Below, piece after piece: positions 25,375-34,918 of a stretch of 64,000 nt of DNA. This DNA comes from Soonwooa buanensis (GTDB lineage: Bacteria > Bacteroidota > Bacteroidia > Flavobacteriales > Weeksellaceae): positions 124,001 to 188,000 of the forward strand of contig NZ_FUYZ01000001.1 in the NCBI RefSeq assembly GCF_900167905.1, read 5' to 3'. Within the stretch, counting starts at the first letter, position 1; each line of letters opens with the position of its first letter. The notes below the pieces were generated by a model. The model worked only from the letters and a program-made list of their open reading frames with translations. It was not told the origin of the DNA and did no database searches. The position numbers and the translations under genes are program-made.

Positions 25375-26763
25375 TTAAATATGAATAACCTCGCCGTAAG
25401 CAGCAGCTACAGCTTCCATTACCGCTTCCGATAATGTTGGGTGTGGGTGGATAGATTTAAGAACCTCATGACCTGTCGTCTCAAGATTACGAGCAACAAC
25501 TGCCTCAGCAATCATTTCTGTAACACCTGTACCAATCATGTGGCAACCTAACCATTCGCCATATTTAGCATCAAAAATTACTTTTACAAATCCGTCTGTA
25601 TCGCCATTAGCAGTCGCTTTTCCACTTGCTGAGAACGGGAATTTACCAACCTTAAGTTCGTAACCTTTTTCTTTAGCTTGTTTTTCTGTCAAACCAACAG
25701 AAGCAATTTCTGGTAAACAATATGTACATCCAGGGATGTTGCCATAGTTGATTTTCTCAACGTGAAGACCTTTAATTTTTTCAACACAAGTAATACCTTC
25801 CGCAGAAGCAACGTGCGCCAAAGCCTGAGTTGGGATAATATCACCAATTGCGTAATATCCAGGCACTGAAGTTTGGTACCATTCGTTAACCAAAACTCTA
25901 CCTTTATCTGTTTGGATACCAACTTCTTCTAGACCGATATTCTCGATGTTTGCAGCAATACCAACAGCAGAAAGAAGAACGTCAGCTTCTAATGTAATAT
26001 TTCCGTTTGCCGTTTTTACGTTAGCTTTAACACCAGCGCCAGAAGTATCAACAGATTCAACAGAAGCGTTTGTCATCACTTCGATACCAGCTTTCTTCAA
26101 AGATTTTTCTAAATGTTTAGAAACTTCTTCGTCTTCAACAGGAACGATGTTTGGCATAAATTCTACAACCGTAACTTTAGTACCCATTGTTGCATAGAAG
26201 TAAGCGAACTCTACTCCAATAGCACCAGATCCAACAACAATCATAGATTTTGGTTGTTCTGGAAGCGCCAAAGCTTGTCTGTAACCGATCACTTTAACGC
26301 CATCTTGTGGAAGATTAGGAAGTTCTCTAGATCTTGCACCAGTCGCTAGGATAATGTTATCAGCGCTATATTCTGTAACTTTTCCGTCTTTATCTGTAAC
26401 GTCGATTTTGCGATCTTTCTTCACTTTAGCAGCGCCCATGATCACATCGATTTTATTTTTACGCATCAAGAACTCGATACCTTTGCTCATTTTTTCAGCA
26501 ACACCACGACTTCTTTTTACTACGTTCGGGAATTCGAAAGTAGCATCAACTTTATTAAGTCCGTACTCTTCTGCATGGTTGATATATTTGAAAACTTGTG
26601 CAGATTTCAACAATGCTTTTGTTGGGATACATCCCCAGTTAAGGCAGATACCTCCAAGATTTTCTTTCTCAACAATTGCTGTTTTGAAACCTAATTGTGC
26701 AGCTCTAATCGCTGTAACATATCCTCCAGGTCCACTACCGATGACAATAATATCGTATTTCAT
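25375..26763 (-). CDS. lpdA: Dihydrolipoyl dehydrogenase (E3)
   Basis: 462 residues, the full length of the family. FAD-binding GSGPGGYVTA (8-17), the redox-active disulfide in GGICLNWGCIPTK (about 36-48), the NAD-binding GSGAIGVEFA (about 177-186) and the C-terminal dimer-interface HPHPTLSEA with the catalytic His-Glu pair are all present. It reoxidises the lipoyl arms of the pyruvate and 2-oxoglutarate dehydrogenase complexes. It is separated from pdhA-aceF by about 14 kb and has its own -7 box, so it can serve several complexes. Confidence 0.96.
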   Translation of the reverse strand: MKYDIIVIGSGPGGYVTAIRAAQLGFKTAIVEKENLGGICLNWGCIPTKALLKSAQVFKYINHAEEYGLNKVDATFEFPNVVKRSRGVAEKMSKGIEFLMRKNKIDVIMGAAKVKKDRKIDVTDKDGKVTEYSADNIILATGARSRELPNLPQDGVKVIGYRQALALPEQPKSMIVVGSGAIGVEFAYFYATMGTKVTVVEFMPNIVPVEDEEVSKHLEKSLKKAGIEVMTNASVESVDTSGAGVKANVKTANGNITLEADVLLSAVGIAANIENIGLEEVGIQTDKGRVLVNEWYQTSVPGYYAIGDIIPTQALAHVASAEGITCVEKIKGLHVEKINYGNIPGCTYCLPEIASVGLTEKQAKEKGYELKVGKFPFSASGKATANGDTDGFVKVIFDAKYGEWLGCHMIGTGVTEMIAEAVVARNLETTGHEVLKSIHPHPTLSEAVMEAVAAAYGEVIHI

Positions 26764-26782
26764 TAGATCTAAAAATTTTTAT

Positions 26783-26815
26783 CAAAAATAAGGATTTTTT
26801 TCTTTTTGTGTTCAA
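26783..26815 (-). promoter_or_regulatory. lpdA promoter candidate
   Basis: Minus-strand TATTTTTG (26783-26790) matches TAnnTTTG, with TTG at 26813-26815, spacing 22 bp. The -7 box lies 20 bp before the lpdA ATG, giving a short 5' UTR. Confidence 0.55.
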
Positions 26816-26905
26816 ATTAATTTTAATGTACTTTTTTTATTAATTTTTCACTGATATCATAATTTAATAAAACTCAACAAAAGTCTTTATTAAAAGCACT
26901 TTAGC

Positions 26906-29386
26906 TTAAAAACCTAAAAATTTAAGCTTTAACTGAATTGCAAAATTTTCACTGAATTTGTTGGTTGAATAATGTCCAACTCTGTAAAATAAACCTAAAT
27001 TAAATCCTGTACTCAAAAAATTATTATACTCCAATCCAACTTCTTGGTATAAATGATCTAGTTTATTATAATTAAATTGATGCTGTCCCATATTCTTCAT
27101 ATCGCCGATCGTCCCTTTGTACACCAAATCAAAACTCGACGTATTTCTTCCAAAGCTTTTAAAATACCAAGGAATACGATGTGTAAAGTAATATCCCATG
27201 AATTTATCATTAAAATATTTGCCCGCTTCCATCGTTGCAAACCCCAAATAAGTTGTCAAATTGAAATGCGAGAAAAAGCTATCGTTGTTAGAAGAATCCA
27301 AACCTCCCATTTGGAAATGATGCCAAATCGGAGCATCGCCCGTCATCAATCCGCCGTATAATCTAACGCCAGTTCGACCCAATTTAGTAGAGAATTGATG
27401 CGTCAACAGGACATCCACACGAGAATAGTTAAATTCGCCGCCCAAAGTTTTCATACCTTGTTCAAAATTAAAATATATCTCAGGGAACTTTTGATCATAA
27501 GTCAACTTACCCGACGGCGTCATGATATTTTGAGAATTTGGTGAATATTTTAAAGTTAACATCGTTGAAAAATTCTTGAACAAACGATTTTCATTATTGT
27601 AGAAATAATCAAATTTCGCTTCTTCATTTTGACGTTTTGCAGAAAGTCGCATCGTCAACGCATTATTAAGATCGACTTCGTAACTAAGTTTTCCACCTTG
27701 GAAACGATAGAATTTATCATTTTGTAAATCCACGCCAGAATTCATAAACTGCATTTTAAAACTCCAAAGATTCTGACTAAAACGCCCCGAAGATTCTACA
27801 TCATCATAATATTCTGCACGGAAAAATGAATTGTAATCCAATGTCGTTTTAACATCGACACCAACACCATATTTAAATTTTGAATCTTTGAAACCATAAG
27901 CAACATAAGCATCTGGCGAAATGTATTTGTTAAAATTTTCGTTTAACTTACCGCGAATAGCCAGTCTAATACCTTCGTAACGGTTATAATTGCTACCAAA
28001 AGGATCGACATCGACCATCCCAAGACGAATTCTGCCACGCATAAGGTTACTAACAAGACTTGCTTTTTTGTCAACATTGTACTTTTGTCCAAGACTGTCA
28101 ACTTTAACATAAGTCAGCTTTTCACGCATTGTTAAACTATCTGTACGATACTTATCAAGAAGACTTCCATCTGTATTTTTCACCGTCATTGTATAACCTT
28201 TGAAATCTTTAGCTGTGAAATCTACAGGCGTTTCGAAATCGAAATAATCAACTTTCATATAGACATAATTTCCGAAACGTGTCATCAGCTTTCGTCTTTC
28301 TGCACGCTTTTCTTCCGCCGTCATGTCGTCTTTAATGTCAGGCTTTTTATCCGTATTATCGAATGACTGACTTCCCGCTCTTAACTTTAGATTTTCCTTT
28401 TGTAGAAACCATTTGTTATTAATAGGAGTCCAAACAGACGTTACGCTGCCATCGTTTCTATTTTTACTATTACTTTCGATTTTTTTGACCGCAAAACTTT
28501 GTTGATCAATATAGAGATAACCATTGTATTTTCGGCGGTTAGGTTGCGTTTTGGTGCCAACTTCTCGGAAGCGAATCACGTAATTCTCACGTCCATCAAT
28601 TTCGATTGAATCCGTCAAATAATATCTGTAAAGATTTCGATTTTCAGGAAGAATTTCTTTTGGGATTTTATTTCGGTTAGATCGCATGACTAAAAGCTGA
28701 TAAATAGGCTCTTTAAGTCCAGAAATACGATTGTCCAAAACATTGATTTTCTCCCCGAATTTTTCAGAATATAAGTATTGATTAGCTCGTTCCCAAAGGA
28801 AAAGTTTGCTGTCAATCATCACATTTTCAAAATCTTTATCCATTAAAGAATCCTTCTTTTCCTTTTTGGTTTGTTTCAATTCTTTAACAGGAAGGGCGTT
28901 CAACGAATCTTTTCGTTTAGCCATATAATTTTGGTAGATTTTAACGGAATCTTCATCAAAATCAAAAGACATTTTTTCGTAAGATTTAAACTCGTAGGAT
29001 TCTAAACTCTTCGGTGAATTATTTTTAAAATTGCTATTGACTTTATCCAAAATTGCAAGTGCTCTAGCATCGCTTTTATCGTTAACAACAACACCCTCTA
29101 TCTTGTTGACATTAGATTCTTCTTTCTCTAGTGAGACTTCCATAATTTTGTCAACAACCACATCAGCATCTTCGTAATCTTGATGTTTAACAGTGACTTT
29201 ATCACATTTAGTTTTAAAATTTAAACTTCCGTGTATATCAGTAATTCCCAACAATTTGTTATTACAATAGACCGAAGCTTGTGCTAACGGAGCGGTTTTG
29301 CCAGCGGTAGTCACCTTAATTGTCGATTGCGAAAATGCGAATACTGCAAAGCAAATAAGGAATAAAGCGTATATTTTTTTAATCAT
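26906..29386 (-). CDS. DUF5686 outer-membrane protein with carboxypeptidase-like regulatory domain
   Basis: 826 residues: signal peptide (to AFSQ); a beta-sandwich of the carboxypeptidase-regulatory-like type (about 22-95); then the DUF5686 domain starting KSDARALAILDKVNSNFKNN; and a C-terminal half with long aromatic beta-strands ending LKLKFLGF, as for an outer-membrane barrel. The family is widespread in Bacteroidota and resembles TonB-dependent systems in its N-terminal domain, but lacks a known ligand. Single gene, divergent from the FKBP gene. Family call confident, function unknown. Confidence 0.87.
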   Translation of the reverse strand: MIKKIYALFLICFAVFAFSQSTIKVTTAGKTAPLAQASVYCNNKLLGITDIHGSLNFKTKCDKVTVKHQDYEDADVVVDKIMEVSLEKEESNVNKIEGVVVNDKSDARALAILDKVNSNFKNNSPKSLESYEFKSYEKMSFDFDEDSVKIYQNYMAKRKDSLNALPVKELKQTKKEKKDSLMDKDFENVMIDSKLFLWERANQYLYSEKFGEKINVLDNRISGLKEPIYQLLVMRSNRNKIPKEILPENRNLYRYYLTDSIEIDGRENYVIRFREVGTKTQPNRRKYNGYLYIDQQSFAVKKIESNSKNRNDGSVTSVWTPINNKWFLQKENLKLRAGSQSFDNTDKKPDIKDDMTAEEKRAERRKLMTRFGNYVYMKVDYFDFETPVDFTAKDFKGYTMTVKNTDGSLLDKYRTDSLTMREKLTYVKVDSLGQKYNVDKKASLVSNLMRGRIRLGMVDVDPFGSNYNRYEGIRLAIRGKLNENFNKYISPDAYVAYGFKDSKFKYGVGVDVKTTLDYNSFFRAEYYDDVESSGRFSQNLWSFKMQFMNSGVDLQNDKFYRFQGGKLSYEVDLNNALTMRLSAKRQNEEAKFDYFYNNENRLFKNFSTMLTLKYSPNSQNIMTPSGKLTYDQKFPEIYFNFEQGMKTLGGEFNYSRVDVLLTHQFSTKLGRTGVRLYGGLMTGDAPIWHHFQMGGLDSSNNDSFFSHFNLTTYLGFATMEAGKYFNDKFMGYYFTHRIPWYFKSFGRNTSSFDLVYKGTIGDMKNMGQHQFNYNKLDHLYQEVGLEYNNFLSTGFNLGLFYRVGHYSTNKFSENFAIQLKLKFLGF

Positions 29387-29500
29387 ATTCTTGCGTTAAG
29401 CTGTTGCGAAAATAAATATATATATCGAAATCTACACTACTTCTTTAGTTAATGAAGTTATAAAGTCAAGTTTTTAACAATGTTCAAAATTCTAAATGCT

Positions 29501-29508
29501 TAAATTTG
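29501..29508 (+). promoter_or_regulatory. -7 box of the FKBP gene (TAAATTTG)
   Basis: Exact TAnnTTTG match 14 bp upstream of ATG 29523. The transcript would start at about 29515, so a start codon at 29496 (the longest frame) would not be transcribed; this supports 29523. Confidence 0.55.
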
Positions 29509-29522
29509 TAAAAATTTATAAA

Positions 29523-29957
29523 ATGGGAATTGCTGATTTATTATCAAAAAAGAAAAAAGCTTTAGCAGAAAAAAACCTAAAAGAAGGTAAAGCTTTCCAA
29601 GAAGAATTCGGGAAAGAAGAAGGTGTTATCACTTTAGAAAGTGGCTTGCAATACCAAATTATGACCGAATCTGAAGGTAGAAGTCCTGAAGCTCGCGATA
29701 CGGTTATTTGCCATTATCATGGCACAACAATAACTGGCGAAGTATTTGACAGTTCTGTACAAAGAAATAAACCTGCAAGTTTTCCGCTTAACCGCGTGAT
29801 TTCTGGTTGGACAGAAGGTCTACAATTAATGTCGACTGGTAGCAAATGGAAATTCGTTATTCCACCGCATTTAGCTTACGGCGATCAACAAATTTCAAAA
29901 GAAATTGGACCAAACTCAACCTTAATTTTCGAAGTTGAATTAATTGGGATTAAATAA
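29523..29957 (+). CDS. FKBP-type peptidyl-prolyl cis-trans isomerase
   Basis: 144 residues from ATG at 29523 (MGIADLLSKKKKALAEKN); the frame extends 27 bp upstream, but a -7 box there argues against that start. A basic helix (1-35) precedes an FKBP domain with the usual elements: GEVFDSSVQRNKPASFPLNRVISGW, then GSKWKFVIPPHLAYGD and IGPNSTLIFEVELIGI. It lacks a signal peptide, so it is probably a cytoplasmic proline isomerase and chaperone. Monocistronic, with a strong terminator directly behind. Confidence 0.93.
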   Translation: MGIADLLSKKKKALAEKNLKEGKAFQEEFGKEEGVITLESGLQYQIMTESEGRSPEARDTVICHYHGTTITGEVFDSSVQRNKPASFPLNRVISGWTEGLQLMSTGSKWKFVIPPHLAYGDQQISKEIGPNSTLIFEVELIGIK

Positions 29958-29975
29958 ATTAATCTTCATACAAAT

Positions 29976-30002
29976 AAAAAAGCCTGCAGTTGCAGGCTTT
30001 TT
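29976..30002. terminator. Bidirectional terminator after the FKBP gene
   Basis: AGCCTGCA (29981-29988) pairs with TGCAGGCT (29991-29998), flanked by A-run and T-run. It also sits at the end of the convergent lipoprotein gene. Confidence 0.87.
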
Positions 30003-30686
30003 CTATTTAAGCGAGTAAGAAACAAGTCTATCTTCAAAATTGTAAGTTCCGGATTCCGAATGACAATAAGTATTAACTAATCCGATCCCGAATGCATAAT
30101 TGTTTTTCACAATTTTGTCAGGATCAGCCGTTGTCGAGCCATCTTTATAGTATCTACCATTGTACGGATTAACTTCATAAGATTTGCCATCGACTACCAC
30201 ATTCTCTTTAGGCGCTAGCTTGTAGACCATTTTACTGTTTGGAGGAAAAGGCAATTCAACTTGAAAATTTGCATCAGTATTTGGATGTTTTACACTCTCA
30301 AAAGCCTCACCATATTTACCGTTATCAAAGTAGTAACTGTTCAAAGATACCAAATAACCTTTATCATTAATTCTTTGATAACTAAAAGATGTACGATGAG
30401 AATTCTGCTTAAGATTCCATGATGTCTGTTTCACTTTTGCATACTTGTAACCGCCAGCTTCTACAAGACTTTCAACTTTAATAGTATCAATATTGTTAGT
30501 GTATTTAAAATCGGAGGTGTAATCGAATCTTTCATAATTCTTATACACCCAAAAACTTCCAGGATTAAGGTTAAATTTAGCTTCGACAATAGGATCTGTT
30601 ACAACCAATTCGTCATCTGACTTGTTAGAGCAAGATGTTAGCGCAATTGCAGATATTGCAAAAACTGCAAGTTTAATGATTCTCAT
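30003..30686 (-). CDS. Lipoprotein of unknown function
   Basis: 227 residues. Lipobox LTSC at about residue 19 (AISAIALTSCSNKSDDE) marks a lipid-anchored, probably outer-membrane protein. The mature part begins with an acidic linker and is then beta-rich (SFWVYKNYERFDYTSDFKY, AFESVKHPNTDANFQVELP). No known domain is seen. It lies between the FKBP terminator and the rplT terminator as a single transcription unit. Its product is unassigned. Confidence 0.7.
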   Translation of the reverse strand: MRIIKLAVFAISAIALTSCSNKSDDELVVTDPIVEAKFNLNPGSFWVYKNYERFDYTSDFKYTNNIDTIKVESLVEAGGYKYAKVKQTSWNLKQNSHRTSFSYQRINDKGYLVSLNSYYFDNGKYGEAFESVKHPNTDANFQVELPFPPNSKMVYKLAPKENVVVDGKSYEVNPYNGRYYKDGSTTADPDKIVKNNYAFGIGLVNTYCHSESGTYNFEDRLVSYSLK

Positions 30687-30756
30687 ATAGTTTAATTTTT
30701 CTAAAATAACGCTAGTATTTACAAAATAGTATTCTGTTTTATAAAAATAATAAAAA

Positions 30757-30780
30757 AAACCTGAACAAAGGTTCAGGTTT
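30757..30780 (-). terminator. rpmI-rplT terminator
   Basis: Perfect arms AAACCTGAAC (30757-30766) and GTTCAGGTTT (30771-30780) with loop AAAG; the A-run at 30752-30759 gives the T-tail on the minus strand, 25 bp past the rplT stop. Confidence 0.93.
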
Positions 30781-30804
30781 TATATTGATAACAAAAATGA
30801 TTAA

Positions 30805-31149
30805 TTATTTTACTTGATCTACAACAGCTTTGAAAGCTTCTGGATAATTCATTGCTAAGTCAGCAAGAACTTTTCTGTTAAGCTCGATGTTGTTTTTCTT
30901 AAGAGCTCCCATAAACTGAGAGTAAGACATCCCGTGCTCTCTAGCACCCGCGTTGATACGAGTAATCCAAAGTGCTCTGAAGTTTCTTTTCTTCTCTTTT
31001 CTACCGCGGTAAGCATATTGCATTGCTTTTTCCACGGCGTTTTTAGCTACAGTCCAAACATTTTTTCTTCTACCGAAAAAACCTTTAGCCTGCTTCATTA
31101 CTTTTTTTCTGCGCGCTCTAGACGCTACAGCGTTAACTGATCTTGGCAT
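30805..31149 (-). CDS. rplT: 50S ribosomal protein L20
   Basis: 114 residues, standard length for bL20. It begins [28 protein letters not shown] and ends with the conserved [20 protein letters not shown]. It binds 23S rRNA early in large-subunit assembly. It follows rpmI by 117 bp as in nearly all bacteria. In E. coli L20 autoregulates the operon; no matching RNA mimic is obvious here. The usual upstream partner infC is 5 kb away because of an insertion. Confidence 0.98.
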   Translation of the reverse strand: MPRSVNAVASRARRKKVMKQAKGFFGRRKNVWTVAKNAVEKAMQYAYRGRKEKKRNFRALWITRINAGAREHGMSYSQFMGALKKNNIELNRKVLADLAMNYPEAFKAVVDQVK

Positions 31150-31266
31150 AATGTAAATTGTTTTTTTGAAAAGGGCGGCAATGTTATTGCTCTTATGTGC
31201 ACCGTTTCAGGGTTAAATTTTTTGAATTTGTTGAATTCTTAAAAACCGAATATTGGTTAATAAAAA

Positions 31267-31464
31267 CTACTTAATAGCTAATTGACGTAAAACACTCTTA
31301 GTGTCCACAGCTGCAACGTAAGAAGTTTGCGTAAGATTTCTCTTTTGCTTAGTTTCTTTCTTTGTTAAGATGTGGCTTTTGAAAGCATTTTTTCTTTTGA
31401 TCTTACCAGTACCAGTAAGAGCAAAACGCTTTTTAGCACCTGATTTAGTTTTTAATTTTGGCAT
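31267..31464 (-). CDS. rpmI: 50S ribosomal protein L35
   Basis: 65 residues; [21 protein letters not shown] is the diagnostic bL35 N-terminus. Highly basic, cytoplasmic, part of the large subunit. It has its own likely -7 box (31509-31516), which would be needed since the conserved infC-rpmI linkage is interrupted by about 4.7 kb. rplT follows. Confidence 0.98.
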   Translation of the reverse strand: MPKLKTKSGAKKRFALTGTGKIKRKNAFKSHILTKKETKQKRNLTQTSYVAAVDTKSVLRQLAIK

Positions 31465-31508
31465 TGTTCTGCTTTTTATATTTTGTTATCAATATCATTT
31501 CAAGTTTG

Positions 31509-31516
31509 CAAATATA
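31509..31516 (-). promoter_or_regulatory. -7 box for rpmI-rplT (TATATTTG)
   Basis: Exact TAnnTTTG on the minus strand, 45 bp upstream of the rpmI ATG. No TTG -33 element is seen at the usual distance. It supports independent transcription of rpmI-rplT downstream of the inserted block. Confidence 0.55.
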
Positions 31517-31585
31517 CAAAAAACATATGAGTTATAAAGGATAGTGGGAGAAGTTTTTTGTAAAGAATAATACAAAATTACACTC

Positions 31586-33514
31586 CTATTTTTTCAAGAT
31601 TTTTTCCCTTCTATAGAATCCGTCTTCGCTCCATTTTATAATATACAAACCTGACGGCAACATCGAAAGATTGACTTTATTATCATAAGATTCTACTTTT
31701 GTTTTCTGCCCCGAAACCGAAATAATTTCTACATCTTCAATATTTTTATTTGTTCTAAAAGTGAGGAAATCTTGTACAGGATTAGGGTAAACTAAAGTTT
31801 TTTCAAGTTGGGCATCATTTAAAGACAATTTTCTTAGGCAAGGTTCCGAGGAAGTAACTACACTATATCCACTTGGAGTATTACTTTCAATAATTATTTT
31901 CCCCGAATTCACCAGGCTATTAAACTGCTCTACATCATCTACTATAAATTTAGAAATTTTACTTTCTGAAAAGGTAAATTGCTCAATACTATTTGATATA
32001 CTTTGTACGTTCCGCAGATCGACTTCAGTAATATTACTTTTTGCAACATCCATCCAAGCTAGCTTTGGATTTTGACAAAGATTTAATTTTCCTTCAAGAT
32101 TTCCTGTGGTATTATAAGCATCAAAAGAAAGCATTTCCAAATCAGGATTGTTCATGAAGCGATTAGTAATATCACCCGCTAAGGTATGCATTGACCAAAA
32201 CTGTTGTAGATTAGGCCAATTTGTAAAATATCCTTCCGGAAGTAGAAGTTTTGTATTATTTACGGATCCGGAAATACCAAAATCTACTACTTTCAAAGTA
32301 TGTATATTACCTAAAGAAACAGGTAATGCAGTAACATTTCCATCATTATATACCTGTAAACGTTCAAGTTTTTGTAAATTTCCGACGTTTTCCGAAACAT
32401 TCTGATTGGTATGAAGTAAAAGTAGTTTTAAATTTGGAATCGTATATATCACTTCGGAAATTGGAGCTTTGGAAGAGTAGACATATAGTTCCTTTAAATT
32501 TGTTAATTGTGATATTTCATTAGGAAAATAAATAGGATAAGGCATAGTAGTACTTACAGACAATACTTTTAATTGTTGAAGTTGTGCAATAGAACTACTT
32601 ATTATATTATTAGTAGTTGAAGATTTTAGATAAAGCTTTTCTAAATTAACTAAACTTCCAATAACGGATCGATTAAGATTAAGACCCTCAACCGACAATG
32701 TTTTAAGCTTATTAGAATAGTTACCAATATTATCAGACAAAGAATATGAATTTGAAGTAAGATATAAAGATTCTAAGTTCGGAATATTATAAAACCCATC
32801 CGGCAAACTTCCGAATTTTCCGTTCAACGTTAGTGATTTTAGTTGATTCAAATTACTAATTGCATTTGCAGATTCCTGAACGTAATAAATATTATTTTTA
32901 ATTGTAAGATTTTCTAGTAATGAAAGTTGAAAAATTTCAGGAGTATAGGTATCATCCAATATATTATCATAGTACAAAATTTTCAATTTTGCTAAAGCGG
33001 AAATTGAACTAGGAATTTTAAAATTCGCATCTTGAAACTTTATTATCAATTTTTCCAAGTTCGTTAATTGCGAAATTTTATCCACATTTAATAGTTTATC
33101 CTTTGGATTATGATCATCAAAAGTCGTCGATAGATTAAAAGTTTTAAGCCGGCTCAACTCAATTAAATGATTAAAATCAAAATTGAAAGTAATATTAGAT
33201 GAGGAAGGAAAGTTATACCTAATGCTTGCATCCTCCAAGTACAAAAGATTATGAATTTGGTTAGAGAAATTAATATCGTAATTACTCCCATTTGCATTAA
33301 TTGGTAAAAACAAACCTGTAACGTGGTCATTACCATTAATTTTATTAATTGTTATACCTGCCCACTGTTCAATAGGAGTTTGTTCATTCCAATTATAACT
33401 ATAGTGGATGCTTTCCGCAATCGCATATAAAGCTTGTTTTTCCGATTGCGGAACTTCCGCAAAAGAAAAAATCCAAGATAATATCAAAACTAAAGAGAGT
33501 AATTTTTTTTTCAT
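31586..33514 (-). CDS. Secreted leucine-rich repeat protein with T9SS type A tail
   Basis: About 642 residues from ATG at 33514, which begins a signal peptide (MKKKLLSLVLILSWIFSFAE); the frame is open 27 bp further. Residues 95-480 contain many LRR units of the L-x-x-L-x-x-L type (LKSLTLNGKFGSLPDGFYNI, LEKLYLKSS, LKELYVYSS, and others). The C-terminus is a Por-type sorting domain starting LVYPNPVQDFLTF and ending EKILKK. LRR proteins of this type are exported by T9SS and bind other proteins or glycans at the cell surface. It lies in the block that splits infC from rpmI. Confidence 0.9.
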   Translation of the reverse strand: MKKKLLSLVLILSWIFSFAEVPQSEKQALYAIAESIHYSYNWNEQTPIEQWAGITINKINGNDHVTGLFLPINANGSNYDINFSNQIHNLLYLEDASIRYNFPSSSNITFNFDFNHLIELSRLKTFNLSTTFDDHNPKDKLLNVDKISQLTNLEKLIIKFQDANFKIPSSISALAKLKILYYDNILDDTYTPEIFQLSLLENLTIKNNIYYVQESANAISNLNQLKSLTLNGKFGSLPDGFYNIPNLESLYLTSNSYSLSDNIGNYSNKLKTLSVEGLNLNRSVIGSLVNLEKLYLKSSTTNNIISSSIAQLQQLKVLSVSTTMPYPIYFPNEISQLTNLKELYVYSSKAPISEVIYTIPNLKLLLLHTNQNVSENVGNLQKLERLQVYNDGNVTALPVSLGNIHTLKVVDFGISGSVNNTKLLLPEGYFTNWPNLQQFWSMHTLAGDITNRFMNNPDLEMLSFDAYNTTGNLEGKLNLCQNPKLAWMDVAKSNITEVDLRNVQSISNSIEQFTFSESKISKFIVDDVEQFNSLVNSGKIIIESNTPSGYSVVTSSEPCLRKLSLNDAQLEKTLVYPNPVQDFLTFRTNKNIEDVEIISVSGQKTKVESYDNKVNLSMLPSGLYIIKWSEDGFYRREKILKK

Positions 33515-33677
33515 AATTGTGTTCAGTTTAATTGCTTTCAAATGTATAAAAATCCTAACAATAAAAAAGAGATTTTCAAAAGGTAAATTCTACTATTAAA
33601 ATCTTAAGATTTTATCCTTATTAAACAAAAAAATAATTTTTTAGATGATGTAGTGTACTTAATATTTATTATAAAAT

Positions 33678-33704
33678 AAGGCTAGATTATTAAAATCCAG
33701 CCTT
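33678..33704 (-). terminator. Probable terminator after the CDC-like gene
   Basis: AAGGCTAGAT (33678-33687) and ATCCAGCCTT (33695-33704) form a 10-bp stem with one mismatch, followed on the minus strand by an A/T-rich tail. It separates the cytolysin-like gene from the LRR gene. Confidence 0.65.
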
Positions 33705-33732
33705 ACAATTTAGCTCAAAAATATATAAGAAA

Positions 33733-34884
33733 TTATCTGTATTCTCTTTTTACATCTTTATATTGGTTAACAATTTCTACTTGAGTATTATCTTTAATAC
33801 GTCTTACTGTGTAAGAAATTGGTGCCGAAGAAGAAATTAAAGAGTTAGCAGAGTTTTCCAATTTTAGATAATTCATAAAACTATCGTAATCCGTAATAAT
33901 GGTATTGGCACTACCTCCAAGAATCGACACTTTAATCTTATTAGATGTGAAAAGATTTTTAAATTCTGTATTATAAGAAGTGTTTGCACTACCTCCAATT
34001 TTTCCAATTCCAAATTCTATGGAAGCTTTTACCATCTTGGTCACTTCGTCACTTTGCTTTTCTGTTTCTATTAGGATATAAGCCATACGACCATAATCAA
34101 CACTACTTATGTATAACGGCTCATATTTACCAACTTGACTCGCTTGGATATCGCCGTCAATCCAATCTGCCTGATATTTTGGATCGATACCAGCAGAATA
34201 GACATTTTGCGAAAGCTTTACCATTACAAATTTCTTATTGTTAACGGTTGTTTGGCTATTGGTATAATCAAATGAGGCAGAAACAATTTTAGCAAAATTC
34301 GCCTTTGCGTGTACCTCTGTTGCTTTTGTAAAACTTTCTTCGTTGTTAATCTCTGTACTTTCGAATGTATAATTTGCTGGTACATATTCTAATGGAAAAT
34401 AACTTGCATTTCCGATTCTTAAATCTGATAGTGCTTGGAAGATTGTACTACCTTTTGGCATTACAGATTTTACCGCAACATTACTTGATCCCTTGATTGT
34501 TAAAAAAAGATCAACTGGTTTGAAGGGATTACTAAGTACTAATGGATCATAACCACCAGTCATAAAACTTTCTCCCTGAAGGATACTTCCTGGATAAAGC
34601 ATGGTAGTCTCAATTGGAGATTCACGGATCAAAGCTGGCTTCATAACAGCATCTGATTTCTCTGTGGTAACGAGGTATTCTTTCTTTGGCACACCATTTA
34701 TGACTGCTGTATTCCCTGTAAGCTCAGCAGAAATTTCATTATCTGGTTTTGTCGAAAACTTTACCGATTGTACATTATTTAAGTTTCCATTGCTACCACC
34801 AGCATCGTCGCGATTACAAGAAATTAGTCCTATTGCAATAACCGCCACCGAAATTGGCATTCTAAAAAAATTCGCATTCATCAT
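33733..34884 (-). CDS. Cholesterol-dependent-cytolysin-like (CDCL) lipoprotein without domain 4
   Basis: 383 residues. Lipobox in IGLISC (Cys23). Residues 85-360 follow the membrane-attack core of thiol-activated cytolysins: a YPGSILQGESFM element like the CDC 'YPGALVQ' segment, the family-defining YISSVDYGR motif (Y-G-R at 264-266), a later VSILGGSAN strand, and APISYTVRRIKDN just before the end. Canonical CDCs then have about 110 residues of domain 4 with the Trp-rich undecapeptide; here the chain ends there. That layout matches bacterial CDC-like proteins known mostly from Bacteroidota, some of which act as two-part pores against other cells. It follows a lipoprotein gene by 34 bp. Confidence 0.8.
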   Translation of the reverse strand: MMNANFFRMPISVAVIAIGLISCNRDDAGGSNGNLNNVQSVKFSTKPDNEISAELTGNTAVINGVPKKEYLVTTEKSDAVMKPALIRESPIETTMLYPGSILQGESFMTGGYDPLVLSNPFKPVDLFLTIKGSSNVAVKSVMPKGSTIFQALSDLRIGNASYFPLEYVPANYTFESTEINNEESFTKATEVHAKANFAKIVSASFDYTNSQTTVNNKKFVMVKLSQNVYSAGIDPKYQADWIDGDIQASQVGKYEPLYISSVDYGRMAYILIETEKQSDEVTKMVKASIEFGIGKIGGSANTSYNTEFKNLFTSNKIKVSILGGSANTIITDYDSFMNYLKLENSANSLISSSAPISYTVRRIKDNTQVEIVNQYKDVKREYR

Positions 34885-34918
34885 TTTTCTACTTTATTTT
34901 TATATGTTTATTAATATT